Shown here: positions 22,712 to 31,985 of the stretch, in pieces | Numbering within the stretch: the first letter of the stretch is position 1 | Layout: every line of letters begins with the position of its first letter | Source: Lampris incognitus | Taxonomy: Eukaryota > Chordata > Actinopteri > Lampriformes > Lampridae | Direction of reading: 5' to 3' | DNA: 64,000 nucleotides | NCBI RefSeq assembly: GCF_029633865.1 | Contig: NC_079217.1 | Location: forward strand, 41,645,334 to 41,709,333 | Position numbers and translations under genes: made by a program | Notes under the pieces: generated by a model | The model's database searches: none | What the model was told of the DNA's origin: nothing | The model's input: the letters and a program-made list of their open reading frames with translations, nothing else

Positions 22712-24015
22712 TTAGGAAAGCAGCAGGGTCAGATGGCATCAGTCCTGCTTTGTTGAGCCACTGTGCAGCACAGTTGTCCCCAATATGTTCCACCATATTT
22801 AACACCTGTCTAAGTCAATGAACAGTCCCACAGTGCTTCAAACTCTCTACCATCATTCCTGTGTCAAAGTCCTCAAAGATCACCTGCCTCAATGACTTCA
22901 GACCAGTTGCCCTAACATCTGTGACCATGAAAGCATTTGAGCGCATCATTTTGTCACACTTAAAATCTTGCACCTCCCCAATGATGGACCCATATCAATT
23001 CGCCTATCAAGCCAACCGGTCTGTTGAGGATACAGTTAGCATAGGCTGGCACCATGCCATGCAACACCTGGAATCACCAAACACCTATTCGAGCATCCTG
23101 TTCATAGACTTTAGTTCCACCTTCAACTCCATCAACCCACTCAAACTCTTTACCATACTCTTGGATATGAACATTGACCCAGCCATATGCCACTGGATTC
23201 GGAGCTTCCTGTGGAATAGGCCACAGAGGGTGAAGGTTAATAACCTAAGCTCACACCCTCTTACTCTCAGTACAGGTGCTCCTCAGGGCTGTGTTCTCTC
23301 CCCCTGGCTCTTCTCACTTTACACCACCCACCTCACATCCACAGACAGTTCTGTTAAAATAATAAAATACACAGACAACACAACCATTGTAGGCCTCATC
23401 AGCAACAATGATGAAACCCAGTACCACACTGCAGTAGACCAAGCTGTCACTCGGTGCACAAACAACAACCTTCTGCTTAATACAGGCAAAACCCAAGAAC
23501 TCATTAAATCCTAAAACACCCATACAAATGAACGGAGACCCCATCACCACCACCGACTCTTTTAAATTCCTTGGAACATACATCAGCAATAACCTGAAGT
23601 GGAAAATTAACATTGAACACATCATTGCAAAAGCTCAACAACAACTTTACCTTCTTAGGCAGCTTAAAAAATACCGGATCAAACATCAACTGCTCGTTTT
23701 GTTTTACTCTGCCATTATTGAGGCCATCATAGCATCTTCCATTACAGTATTACAGTATGGTACGGTGGCACGGACAGTCAGACACGGAAAAAAACTGCAG
23801 CGGATTGTCAACAAGGCATCCAAAATCATAGGCAACACACTCCCCTCAGTTGAATCTCTACATACTAACCGGACTGTAAAGTGAGCAAAGATCATCTCCG
23901 ACCCCTCACATCCTGCTTATCACCTCTTCCAGCTCCTTCCCTCAGGGAGGCGCTACAGGTCACTGTCAACTAAGACTAAACACTTTGCAAACCGTTTTTC
24001 CCCCCAGCCATAAGG
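22712..24015 (+). pseudogene. L2/Rex1-type reverse transcriptase, partial
   Basis: KAAGSDGISPALLSHCAAQL opens the surviving part. The main frame (22861-23514) shows [38 protein letters not shown] (palm motif A), [19 protein letters not shown] (motif B) and the position of the YADD box, which here reads YTDNTT, so the catalytic second Asp is lost. Next [13 protein letters not shown] and, in the next frame, FKFLGTYISNNLKW...ILQYGTVA. The C terminus LPSGRRYRSLSTKT lies near 23940. An in-frame stop occurs at 23512 and frame changes on both sides, so it is inactive. Confidence 0.75.
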
Positions 24016-24236
24016 ACTCTGAATTCTTCCCTATAGTCCCCTCCTCACCCACCATTGGTATAAACACCACCATTCACCTAATTGTTATGCGTGATATGTT
24101 TATTTCTGTTATTGTGTAACTGCATCGTTCGTGATAATATGTGGAGTGTCTGTTGTTGTCCATGTATGTATTGTGCTGCAGAGTTTAAAGTGTACCAAAA
24201 ACAAATTCCACCGGCCTTGGTCGTGTGGCTAATAAA

Positions 24237-24262
24237 ACTATCTATCTATCTATCTATCTATC
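24237..24262. repeat. (TATC)n tail of the LINE
   Basis: Tetranucleotide repeat directly after the AATAAA-like 3' end; a normal L2/Rex1 tail. Confidence 0.85.
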
Positions 24263-24544
24263 TGCTCCATCTACCCAAAGCGTAGACAAGAACTGGACAC
24301 ATATTTGGCTTTGACCAGTGATTTAAACTTGAGGTATGGGGGGTTGGGGGGAGGGGTTGGGGAGGGTTACCAATGCCACAAAGGATTCTCCAGTAAAACA
24401 GCTCATTTCATCTCTCAGTCAAACATCCACTTGAACTGGTCTGTCTTGGACACTGAATTGTTGGTCATGCTAATGGCTGACTCGCAAGGAGAGTCATGCA
24501 TAATGTGGTGGCCAGTGATACAGAGAAATTGCAAAAAAAAGTCA
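24263..24544 (+). pseudogene. DIRS ORF1, second part
   Basis: YPKRRQELDTYLALTSDLNLRYGG continues the frame broken by the LINE. FSSKTAHFISQSNIHLNWSVLDTELLVMLMADSQGESC follows, the conserved end of the DIRS gag-like domain. A Gly-rich expansion and frameshift sit near 24335-24365. It is cut at about 24540 by another insertion. Confidence 0.6.
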
Positions 24545-25205
24545 ATGAGACAAGGATCCTTCAAAATAAGACTTTTATTGATGTATCAACAAAGTCTGAG
24601 TCAGGTCTGCAAAGTGACTGAAAATCAGACAAAAGCCTCCCTGTCTTTATACCATTTAAAAATCTAGTGAACAATCTACTTGCGTCAGTCAAGGTCCTGC
24701 TTTTAATCAGGGACCTTGTTGATCAGGACATGTTGGCGGAGCAGGAGCCTCTCTATCGATGCAAGGATGACGTTAGGAAGTCTTCAGTCATCCTCCTTTG
24801 ACAGTCTAACGGTTGTCTTGATATGCTGCTACTACTGCTGCTACTGTTTTCTGCATAATAATGGTTACCCTTACATGATGGAATGTCACTTATCATACTT
24901 TTGGGCATAAACAAGTTTATCTTCTACTAACGTTATGTCCTGGTTATATGGCCTTGTGCTACTTGCCACAATTGCTTGTCACTCTAGTCACATGAAATGA
25001 CAGATACCCACATGTGCCCTTACGTACTACCATAATACTTGTGGCATTATGGATCATCCAGAGTCTCTTTGCCCTTAGGGTCAGTTTTTCCCCCAAGAGC
25101 TTGGGGCCCTGCCCAAAATTAACCACAATCTATTTTTCTCTGAGAGAGAAAAAAACTCCCAGCCGCAGCCACAGAGTACATACCTTTAAACAACACGTCC
25201 GTATG
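24545..25205 (-). mobile_element. candidate solo LTR, reverse orientation
   Basis: An insertion of about 660 bp splits the DIRS zinc-knuckle region. Read on the minus strand it has a TATA-like box (GGTATAAAGACAGGG, about 24640) and an AATAAAAG polyadenylation signal (about 24575) about 30 bp before a possible end TCTCATTGA, which is LTR-like order. Exact TG...CA ends and a 4-6 bp target duplication could not be fixed, so the class is provisional. Confidence 0.4.
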
Positions 25206-25427
25206 TAATAACTTCAATTAAAATCTGTGCATTTACCCCAATTGCATTTTTCTCCACATATGCAACAGCTGCAAAGACGCTCATCCAAGATCAGTGTGCC
25301 CATGCAGGTCTCGCCCTCTGCAGCAGAATCGTTGTGGTTATTAAAAATCCACCCTTTTACTCCAATAAATGGCCTGGTTCTTGCATCTTAACTGTCTTCT
25401 CATTCTGATTCTGTATTTGTTGATCAT
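25206..25427 (+). pseudogene. DIRS ORF1 zinc-knuckle region
   Basis: In alternating frames CAFTP/PNCIFLHICNSCKDAHPRSVCPCRSRP gives the Cys/His cluster that closes DIRS ORF1 (compare C..G..C...H.C..C...HP...C). It links the part before the 24545-25205 insertion to the reverse transcriptase. Confidence 0.55.
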
Positions 25428-26263
25428 TTGCTCACTGGTCTTTCCCAAGGGTTTCGGTTGGGGGTCGTATCCCCCCTGTCCTCGTCACACATGTCCAAAA
25501 ACGTCCAGTCCGCTTTAAATGGGCCAACCATGGTGTCTCAGCTACTCAAAAAGGAGCTGGATAAAGGTTATTTTATTGGCCTATACAACTCTGCTATTCA
25601 CTGTGTTTCACACTAGTCCTATAGGAATAGCAGCTATAAAATGCTCCGAACAGAACAGACTTATATTTGACTTCTCTGTTCCTCGCTCCGGACCATTTCC
25701 ACGGGTTAACAGTCTTATTACACCTGAGCTTTTCTCTTTCCATTATTCCCTCGCTGACAATGCCATAGATCTTATTAAGCTAGCAAGTCATGGCTTTCCA
25801 AAGCTGATATTACAGTTGTCTTCAAAATGGTTCCAATTCATCCCTGCAGTGGCATCTTTTTGGTTTCAAGTGGGAATCCAAACTACCTTGCTGTGCTTCT
25901 CTATTGGAGCGGTCAGTTCATCTTCAGCCAGGTTTGCAAGGCCCTTCGCTGTACTTTTTTTTTCTTTAAACAAAGTTAAAGTCCCCTCTGTTCTTCATCT
26001 CCTCGACGACTTTCTGTTGGTTGACCCTCCATGTGACAAATCCGGCTTATCTCTGTCCAAACTGAAACGCCTGTTCAATTATCTGGCGTCCCTGGCTCTG
26101 ATGAAAGAACACGTTGGTCCTGCTACTCGCCTCAGGTTTCTAGGCATCACACTGGATTCAGCTGAAATGAAAGCTTCTCTCCCAGTCGGAAAACTCGAGC
26201 CTATCTGCGAAATAACTCAGTCCTTTGTTGAAGTAAAGGAAGTAATTGCGGATTCTTTATCTC
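25428..26263 (+). pseudogene. DIRS reverse transcriptase and start of RNase H
   Basis: The first frame gives LSQGFRLGVVSPL...LLKKELDKGYFIG. A shift near 25600 leads to TSPIGIAAIKCSEQNRLIFDFSVP...VNSLI, the RT fingers. Palm residues are partly lost: the segment after HGFPKL is out of register with the family. VLHLLDDFLLVDPP holds the catalytic Asp pair (26005-26010). Then TRLRFLGITLDSAEMKASLP, the RT thumb connection. A deletion joins this to EVIADSLSRL, the RNase H end. Phylogenetically DIRS1-like; a Ngaro origin is not fully excluded. Confidence 0.7.
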
Positions 26264-26492
26264 GTCTGTGAATGTTCTCATTCGGGACACAAAGAGCCAT
26301 GGACATCTATAGCTCTGACAATGACTCCAAAGAGGATAAATATCTGAGTCTCATCACCAGCCAGTCAGACTAGCTTGGTCTAGTCAGAAAGGCACGAACT
26401 GAGGAGGCCTCTTGGATGAGAGGCGAAACGTCTTCACGGATATATACCAAGTCCAGTTGCACTCGATTCAACTCCTTTGAATTCTTTATCTC
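26252..26492 (+). mobile_element. 217-bp Penelope-like retroposon with 12-bp target duplication
   Basis: ATTCTTTATCTC occurs at 26252-26263 and again at 26481-26492, enclosing 26264-26480. Removing the insert restores the DIRS RNase H end (IADSLSHFNFQVFKSLCPED). The insert starts TCTGTGAATGTTCTCATTC and ends CTCGATTCAACTCCTTTGA. Both termini recur in the element at 38459-38588. The segment GGATGAGAGGCGAAACGTC...AAGTCCAGTTGC is common in fish genomes, as I recall next to Penelope-like elements, but assignment to that class is inference. No ORF. Confidence 0.6.
26374..26451 (+). ncRNA. hammerhead-like RNA motif (provisional)
   Basis: CTGAGGA (26399-26405) fits the hammerhead core CUGANGA. One extra G follows, then the perfect 6-bp stem GCCTCT/AGAGGC (26407-26412, 26419-26424) with loop TGGATG, then GAAA (26425-26428). 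CGT/ACG can form stem III (26429-26431, 26436-26438). An outer CTTGGT/ACCAAG pairing (26374-26379, 26446-26451) could be stem I. Against it: the extra G before stem II, and G instead of U at the base of stem III. Probably a decayed or divergent ribozyme. Confidence 0.35.
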
Positions 26493-26587
26493 ATTTTAAT
26501 TTCCAGGTATTCAAGAGTCTTTGCCCAGAAGACAGCCCATAGCACCCCCCCCCGAAACATTAGCCCTCTATTAAACCAGATGTTTTA

Positions 26588-26998
26588 GGGCATTCAGGTA
26601 GCGTGGCGGTCTATTCCGTTGCCTACCAACACGGGAATCGCCGGTTCGAATCCCCATGTTACCTCCAGCTTGGTCGGGCGTCCCTACAGACACAATTGGC
26701 TGTGTCTGCGGGTGGGAAGCCGGATGTAGGTATGTGTCCTGGTCGCTGCACTAGCGCCTCCTTTGGTCGGTCAGGGCGCCTGTTTTGGGGGGGGGCGCTA
26801 CATCTCCCTGGCGAAACTCCTCACTGTCAGGTGAAAAGAAGCGACTGGTGACTCCATATGTATCAAGGAGGCGTGTGGTAGTCTGCAGCCCTCCCCGGAT
26901 CGGCAGAGGGGGTGGAACACCGACCGGGACAGCTCAGAGGTGGGGTAATTGGCCAAATGCAATTAAGGAGGGAAAAAAAGGAAAAATCCTTAAAGATA

Positions 26999-26999
<1 letters not shown>
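26588..26999 (+). mobile_element. tRNA-derived SINE-2
   Basis: Pol III A box TAGCGTGGCGG and B box GGTTCGAATCC (26642-26652) are followed by the body GGTCGGGCGTCCCTACAGAC, CTAGCGCCTCCT, CTGTCAGGTGAAAAGAAGCG and TAGTCTGCAGCCCTCCCC, ending A-rich. Other copies: 34940-35177 (minus) and 38795-40831 (interrupted). Inserted in the DIRS 3' half. Confidence 0.75.

Positions 27000-27006
<7 letters not shown>

Positions 27007-27063
<57 letters not shown>
27007..27063. repeat. (TA)n microsatellite
   Basis: About 28 TA units separate SINE-2 from the palindromic Tc1; its last TA serves as that element's target site. Confidence 0.95.
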
Positions 27064-27066
<3 letters not shown>

Positions 27067-28257
27067 TACCGTTCAAAAGTTTGGGATCACCCAAACAATT
27101 TTGTGTTTTCCATGAAAAGTCACACTTATTCACCACCATATGTTGTGAAATGAATAGAAAATAGAGTCAAGACATTGACAAGGTTAGAAATAGTGATTTG
27201 TATTTGAAATAAGATTTTTTTTACATCAAACTTTGCTTTCGTCAAAGAATCCTCCATTTGCAGCAATTACAGCATTGCAGACCTTTGGCATTCTAGCTGT
27301 TAATTTGTTGAGGTAATCTGGAGAAATTGCACCCCACGCTTCCAGAAGCAGCTCCCACAAGTTGGATTGGTTGGATGGGCACTTCTTTGAGCAGATTGAG
27401 TTTCTGGAGCATCACATTTGTGGGGTCAATTAAACGCTCAAAATGGCCAGAAAAAGAGAACTTTCATCTGAAACTCGACAGTCTATTCTTGTTCTTAGAA
27501 ATGAAGGCTATTCCATGCGAGAAATTGCTAAGAAATTGAAGATTTCCTACACCGGTGTGTACTACTCCCTTCAGAGGACAGCGCAAACAGGCTCTAACCA
27601 GAGTAGAAAAAGAAGTGGGAGGCCGCGTTGCACAACTGAGCAAGAAGATAAGTACATTAGAGTCTCTAGTTTGAGAAACAGATGCCTCACAGGTCCCCAA
27701 CTGGCATCTTCATTAAATAGTACCTGTTAGAGCCTGTTTGTGCTGTCCTCTGAAGGGAGTAGTACACACCGGTGTAGGAAATCTTCAATTTCTTAGCAAT
27801 TTCTCGCATGGAATAGCCTTCATTTCTAAGAACAAGAATAGACTGTCGAGTTTCAGATGAAAGTTCTCTTTTTCTGGCCATTTTGAGCGTTTAATTGACC
27901 CCACAAATGTGATGCTCCAGAAACTCAATCTGCTCAAAGAAGTGCCCATCCAACCAATCCAATTTGTGGGAGCTGCTTCTGGAAGCGTGGGGTGCAATTT
28001 CTCCAGATTACCTCAACAAATTAACAGCTAGAATGCCAAAGGTCTGCAATGCTGTAATTGCTGCAAATGGAGGATTCTTTGACGAAAGCAAAGTTTGATG
28101 TAAAAAAAATCTTATTTCAAATACAAATCATTATTTCTAACCTTGTCAATGTCTTGACTCTATTTTCTATTCATTTCACAACATATGGTGGTGAATAAGT
28201 GTGACTTTTCATGGAAAACACGAAATTGTTTGGGTGATCCCAAACTTTTGAACGGTA

Positions 28258-28260
<3 letters not shown>
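27064..28260. mobile_element. palindromic Tc1-B derivative (foldback element)
   Basis: Arms 27064-27598 and 27726-28260 are each 535 bp, and are reverse complements with few mismatches seen; the spacer is 127 bp. Both outer ends are the same Tc1-B 3' terminus (CACTACCGTTCAAAAG). Each arm fuses that 3' end (about 330 bp) to the 5' leader and first 50 codons of the transposase in opposite sense. TA flanks both ends. The parent is the full-length copy at 54366-55982. It cannot make transposase but keeps both termini, so mobilisation by Tc1-B is conceivable. Confidence 0.85.
27443..27730 (+). pseudogene. Tc1-B transposase N-terminal fragment
   Basis: Codes for MARKRELSSETRQSILVL, the paired-type DNA-binding helices (MREIAKKLKISYTGVYYSLQ) and the GRPR hook, then ends in a stop at the loop of the palindrome after about 95 codons. 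Unlike the full-length copy it has the intact sixth codon (GAA). The mirror copy (27687-27881, minus) encodes the same first 50 residues. If expressed, it would be a DNA-binding domain without catalytic domain. Confidence 0.75.

Positions 28261-28294
<34 letters not shown>
28261..28294. repeat. (TA)n microsatellite
   Basis: TA run on the right flank of the palindromic element, the counterpart of 27007-27063. Confidence 0.95.
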
Positions 28295-28296
<2 letters not shown>

Positions 28297-29215
28297 ATCA
28301 TGTTTAGAAGTTGCCAGGTTTTATATGAGAAAAGTTATTGCTGCTCCTACCCTGAAAACCAGTGATTTTGCTCGGACATCTTTCATATGTTCTGTATTTC
28401 TCTGAATCTGCCACTAAAACCTGTTACAATCATTGCTGTCTGTGCATTTATTTGTCATTACATGGATGTGCATCACTTTAACCCACAGCATATAAGAGGT
28501 CTGCTTGCTGGTATCAAGTTTAATTCTACATGTTTTGATCCATCTTTCCCCTGCCTAGTCTCCATTCCGGCCATTAAACTGTTACTTAAAGGCATTTCGA
28601 AAGCCTCCCCCTAGCATTGATAATAAACTCCCTAATATTCTTCCCATTTTGCATAAAATGCTATCAGTATTGATAAATGGTTATTTTTCTCCCTATCTCG
28701 ACTCACTCTCGGATTGCTCCTTTTTATTGGCTTTTTATGAGTTTTTAATGAGTGGTGAATTTACCACTTCTTCAAATTCATTTGCTCTTGCTAAAGATGT
28801 TACCCTTTCGGATTTAAATTTCCACCCACATTTCTTTAGTGTCGTCCCTTAAACACCCTAAAGCTGGAGGTGATTGCGCTGTAATCATTGCTCACACTCA
28901 TTCTCAGTTCTGTCCTTTTAAATAAACATGTAAATATTTGAAAAACAGCCCTTTCTTTGACCCTTGTGCACCTCTCTTTCTGACCCCGGGTAACAACCCC
29001 ATTCCAAATCTGGGTTGAGCTATCATCCTGAGCAGATTCTTCTAAGATTTAACATATCCCCAAAGCGTTATTCTGATCATTCGTTTAGAATAAGTGGAGC
29101 AATCTCTGCAGCCATGCAAGGTCTATCAACAGCTTCCCTTCAACAACCTGGCGGATGGACCTTATGCTTCTGCAGTCATTAAGGCTGAACGATCACTGAA
29201 ACCTTAATAGCTTAT
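28295..29215 (+). pseudogene. DIRS tyrosine recombinase, broken
   Basis: Opens with FCISLNLPLKPVTIIAVCAFICHY, the helical N-terminal core-binding part (28387-28614), and the LLAGIKF block. After a shift comes LHKMLSVLINGY...CSFLLAFYEFLMSGEFT (28649-28852). A further frame has KAGGDCAVIIAHTHSQFCPF, near where the first catalytic Arg should lie but is not seen. DHSFRISGAISAAMQG has the H-x-x-R motif (His 29078, Arg 29087). The Trp/Tyr end (GGWT...AYAS..IKAE) is frameshifted. In the family this enzyme joins circular cDNA to the target. Confidence 0.65.
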
Positions 29216-29787
29216 GGTAAGCAATTGCATATAACTGGTGGTTATCTGGTAAGTGGTTCTGTGTTTTATCCCACCTATAGACGAGTTTTCCCGCCCTTAC
29301 CTAGGGCGCTGGGGTGGGTGCATTGTTCTTCAGGTCTAAACATCCGTAGCCGGATGTAAACATGCAAGCCAAGATCTGTGATATCTTCAACAACATTAAA
29401 CATTAAAAATTGACATTATAAAATCAAAAAATGGTGAGGGACACATTGTGCGGTGTGGCTGTACTAATACACGGAAACGCCTGAGTGAGTGGTTGGAGAG
29501 AGAGTGTGTTGCCCATCGACCTGCCACAAAACGGCAGGGTCCCTGCATTCCATCGGTTTCCTCCCACAGAAAACCAACAGCAGATTTCGAATCACGGATG
29601 TGATCGAAGGCTTTGAATTTGCAGAAACCACCGAAAAACGTCTTTCTTTGTTCCCATCACTTCATTGCCAAAAAGCCAACCAAAGAAAACCCTTTCCCTG
29701 AATTGTGGTAACTAGGTAGCTACTCGTTACACTGGAAAAGAAAAGCACAGGAGGGCCTGAATGCGGAAATAGACCGGAAGTGCCGCG
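29216..29787 (+). other. unassigned; weak THAP-like zinc-finger remnant
   Basis: Around 29429-29710 overlapping frames give CGCTNTRKRLSEW, then NVFLCSHHF and PFPELW. The C-x-C...C-S-x-H-F-like spacing resembles a THAP domain, the DNA-binding module of P-element/Kolobok-like transposases. Key spacing is irregular and a stop interrupts it, so this is tentative. It may be a further insertion in the DIRS element. Confidence 0.25.
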
Positions 29788-30060
29788 TAGGTCATTGCTG
29801 ACCTCTTTTGGCAAGTCCATTGTCACTGAATTCCAGGTCGTCGGTGTCTTATTCCTGCCTAAGCCTGTCTTCATTCCTGAACACTAGCCATTGCTGGCTA
29901 AGGCCCATTCAGTGCAAGATCATGCTGATCTCTAACCACTGCTGGCTAGCTCAAAAAACTGTTTAGCTGTCCAGGTCCTTGCCGATCGTCAGCCATTGCT
30001 GACTAAGGTCAAACTTGTTAGCAGTTCATGCCATTGCTGACCTAGTCATTACTGGTTGCG
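29788..30060. repeat. dispersed CATTGCTGRCTAAG-like motif in DIRS 3' region
   Basis: Five variants of CATTGCTGAC/GGC(TA) occur at about 29791, 29888, 29935, 29989 and 30032, spaced irregularly over 260 bp. Confidence 0.6.
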
Positions 30061-30266
30061 TTTTGTTTCTCTCTATTCATTTATGGGACTCTGTCACTTG
30101 AGCTCAAATTTTACCGTGTCTTGCTCATTATTTCATTTCATCCCTTAGCAGATTATGCCATCTATGTTGTGATTATCAAGCCCTTTTTCATTCCGGCTTG
30201 GTCAGTAAATATTCTTTGGGGGGCATACGCTAGGCTGTCTTGGGGCTTGTGCCCAATATTTTGGGG

Positions 30267-30425
30267 GATGTATTATGCTGCTGCTCAGGGCTGATGCCCC
30301 TCAATTAAAAAAAAAAATCTTTCTGTTGACTATAAGTGCCAAAGACTTTCTTGACAAGTATTCATTTCCGCTAAATCTTCTGTTATAATATATAATTATC
30401 TTTACTTCATTCACTTTGTCTCTGC
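30267..30425 (+). repeat. DIRS right terminal region
   Basis: TTATGCTGCTGCTCAGGGCTG through TTCATTCACTTTGTCTC matches 8213-8357 of the short DIRS derivative. Its end is an inverted relative of the left terminus. Confidence 0.65.
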
Positions 30426-30907
30426 TGATTGAAATTAAAGTTGTTTGGACGTGAAATGTTCAACTAAATATCCTGAGTGCATGAATTTGGTCTGGAATTT
30501 GTTATATCAGTGGAAGAATGCCCGGTTTTGTCTCTGGCATCAAGGAGGAGCGCTGCACTGGGGAGACTGCTGGAAGACGTTGATTTAAACATACCATGCT
30601 ACATCATGTAGGGGCTCTGGCTAAAGTCAGTGCAGACTCCAACTGCCTCGCAAGATAAATCCAATGCAGAAGAACAGCACGGGTGTTCGAGCAGAAAACA
30701 AAGCACTGACTGCCAAAACCAGACATGTTTACAAAACCATTATTTAACAAGACTTTATCATTTGATAGCTTTTTTTGTGTGTGTTAAATAGAAAGAATGT
30801 GTGAGTTCAGATCCAACATCTGCGTTTGAAAGATATGTCTCTCCTGCCGGATCAGTGAGGTCAGTTTAACATGAAACCTACAACAGCTGTTTTAACTATG
30901 GCAAACC

Positions 30908-30974
<67 letters not shown>

Positions 30975-31650
30975 TTTGTTTTTTGCTGTACTCTCTTCTT
31001 CAAGTAAGCTCTCAGCAAGTGACTTGTTTACTTAAGACAGTGACACCAGTGTCACTTTGGGAAAGGCTTTTAACAGTAACATTTTGGGACCTTTTTGAAT
31101 ATCTCATTTGTTAAAAACCACCTCTCACTGCCCCCCCCCCTTGGTAAAAATATATTACGAATGCTTAATAGACAACAGTACATAAATATCAACAAACCAA
31201 CCAAAATGAATAAAACAGGTGAATTCCTGAAAAACACATAATTTCACTTATCAGTTCAAGTAACCCCACTGGAGTCGTCCCATGGTCATTCATAAAGGTG
31301 GGGCAAAGCACTGCCTGCATGTGTGCTTGGGAATGAGAAGAAGCGGTGTCTCAGCTGGTGAAGGTGACGCTGCAGTATCACAACCTAGAACATCACAATT
31401 TACAGCCTGAGTAAGTGGAAACTGGGTTGAAAAAGAAAGCAAGGTCAAAATCTTTTGTGTTATTAATAACCAGGAGCCAGATACAATGGAGGGCCAAACA
31501 GAACCCAGACTTTTATTGTAAATTTGGCAAAACACAGTAAATAATATTATTCAAATTGTTTTCTTTTCTGTCACACGTTATGCAGGGAGCATCTCAGAGC
31601 TGTGTTTGAATGACTCGCACTGATGAAAAATAATGTCTTCCGGGGAACCA
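30426..31650. other. intergenic with (CA)n at 30910-30972
   Basis: A 31-unit CA repeat (30910-30972) and a C run (31130-31140). No gene or further transposon recognised. Confidence 0.6.

Positions 31651-31985
<335 letters not shown>

Larger units (their letters stand above)
22712..24262 (+). mobile_element. 5'-truncated L2/Rex1-type LINE inserted in DIRS ORF1
   Basis: Contains most of a CR1/L2-group reverse transcriptase and the 3' UTR. It ends TTCCACCGGCC...GGCTAATAAAACTATC followed by a (TATC)n tail (24237-24262). The DIRS frame is interrupted exactly here: FGIYRD before it and YPKRRQELDTYLAL after it. The copy starts in the fingers domain, as is usual for 5'-truncated LINEs. Confidence 0.75.
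20029..30425 (+). mobile_element. DIRS-type tyrosine-recombinase retrotransposon, nested and decayed
   Basis: Once later insertions are subtracted, the order is: left terminal region (20029-20060, 21640-21975), gag-like ORF1 (21978-22711, 24263-24540, 25206-25400), reverse transcriptase (25428 to about 26215), RNase H end (26240-26263 joined to 26493-26550), tyrosine recombinase (28295-29215) and 3' region (to 30425). The left TTTGGCGAAAATTCAG and the right end read in reverse (TTTAGCGGAAATGAAT) are inverted relatives. DIRS elements integrate with a tyrosine recombinase instead of a DDE integrase and leave no target duplication; none was seen. Nested: Tc1 (20061-21639), LINE (22712-24262), candidate solo LTR (24545-25205), 217-bp retroposon (26264-26480), SINE-2 (26588-26999), palindromic Tc1 (27064-28260). 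All frames are damaged. Confidence 0.75.

Noticed and set aside
24237..24262. CRISPR-like or satellite array
   Set aside because: Simple TATC repeat without spacers; it is the tail of a LINE. No CRISPR array is present anywhere, as expected for an animal genome.
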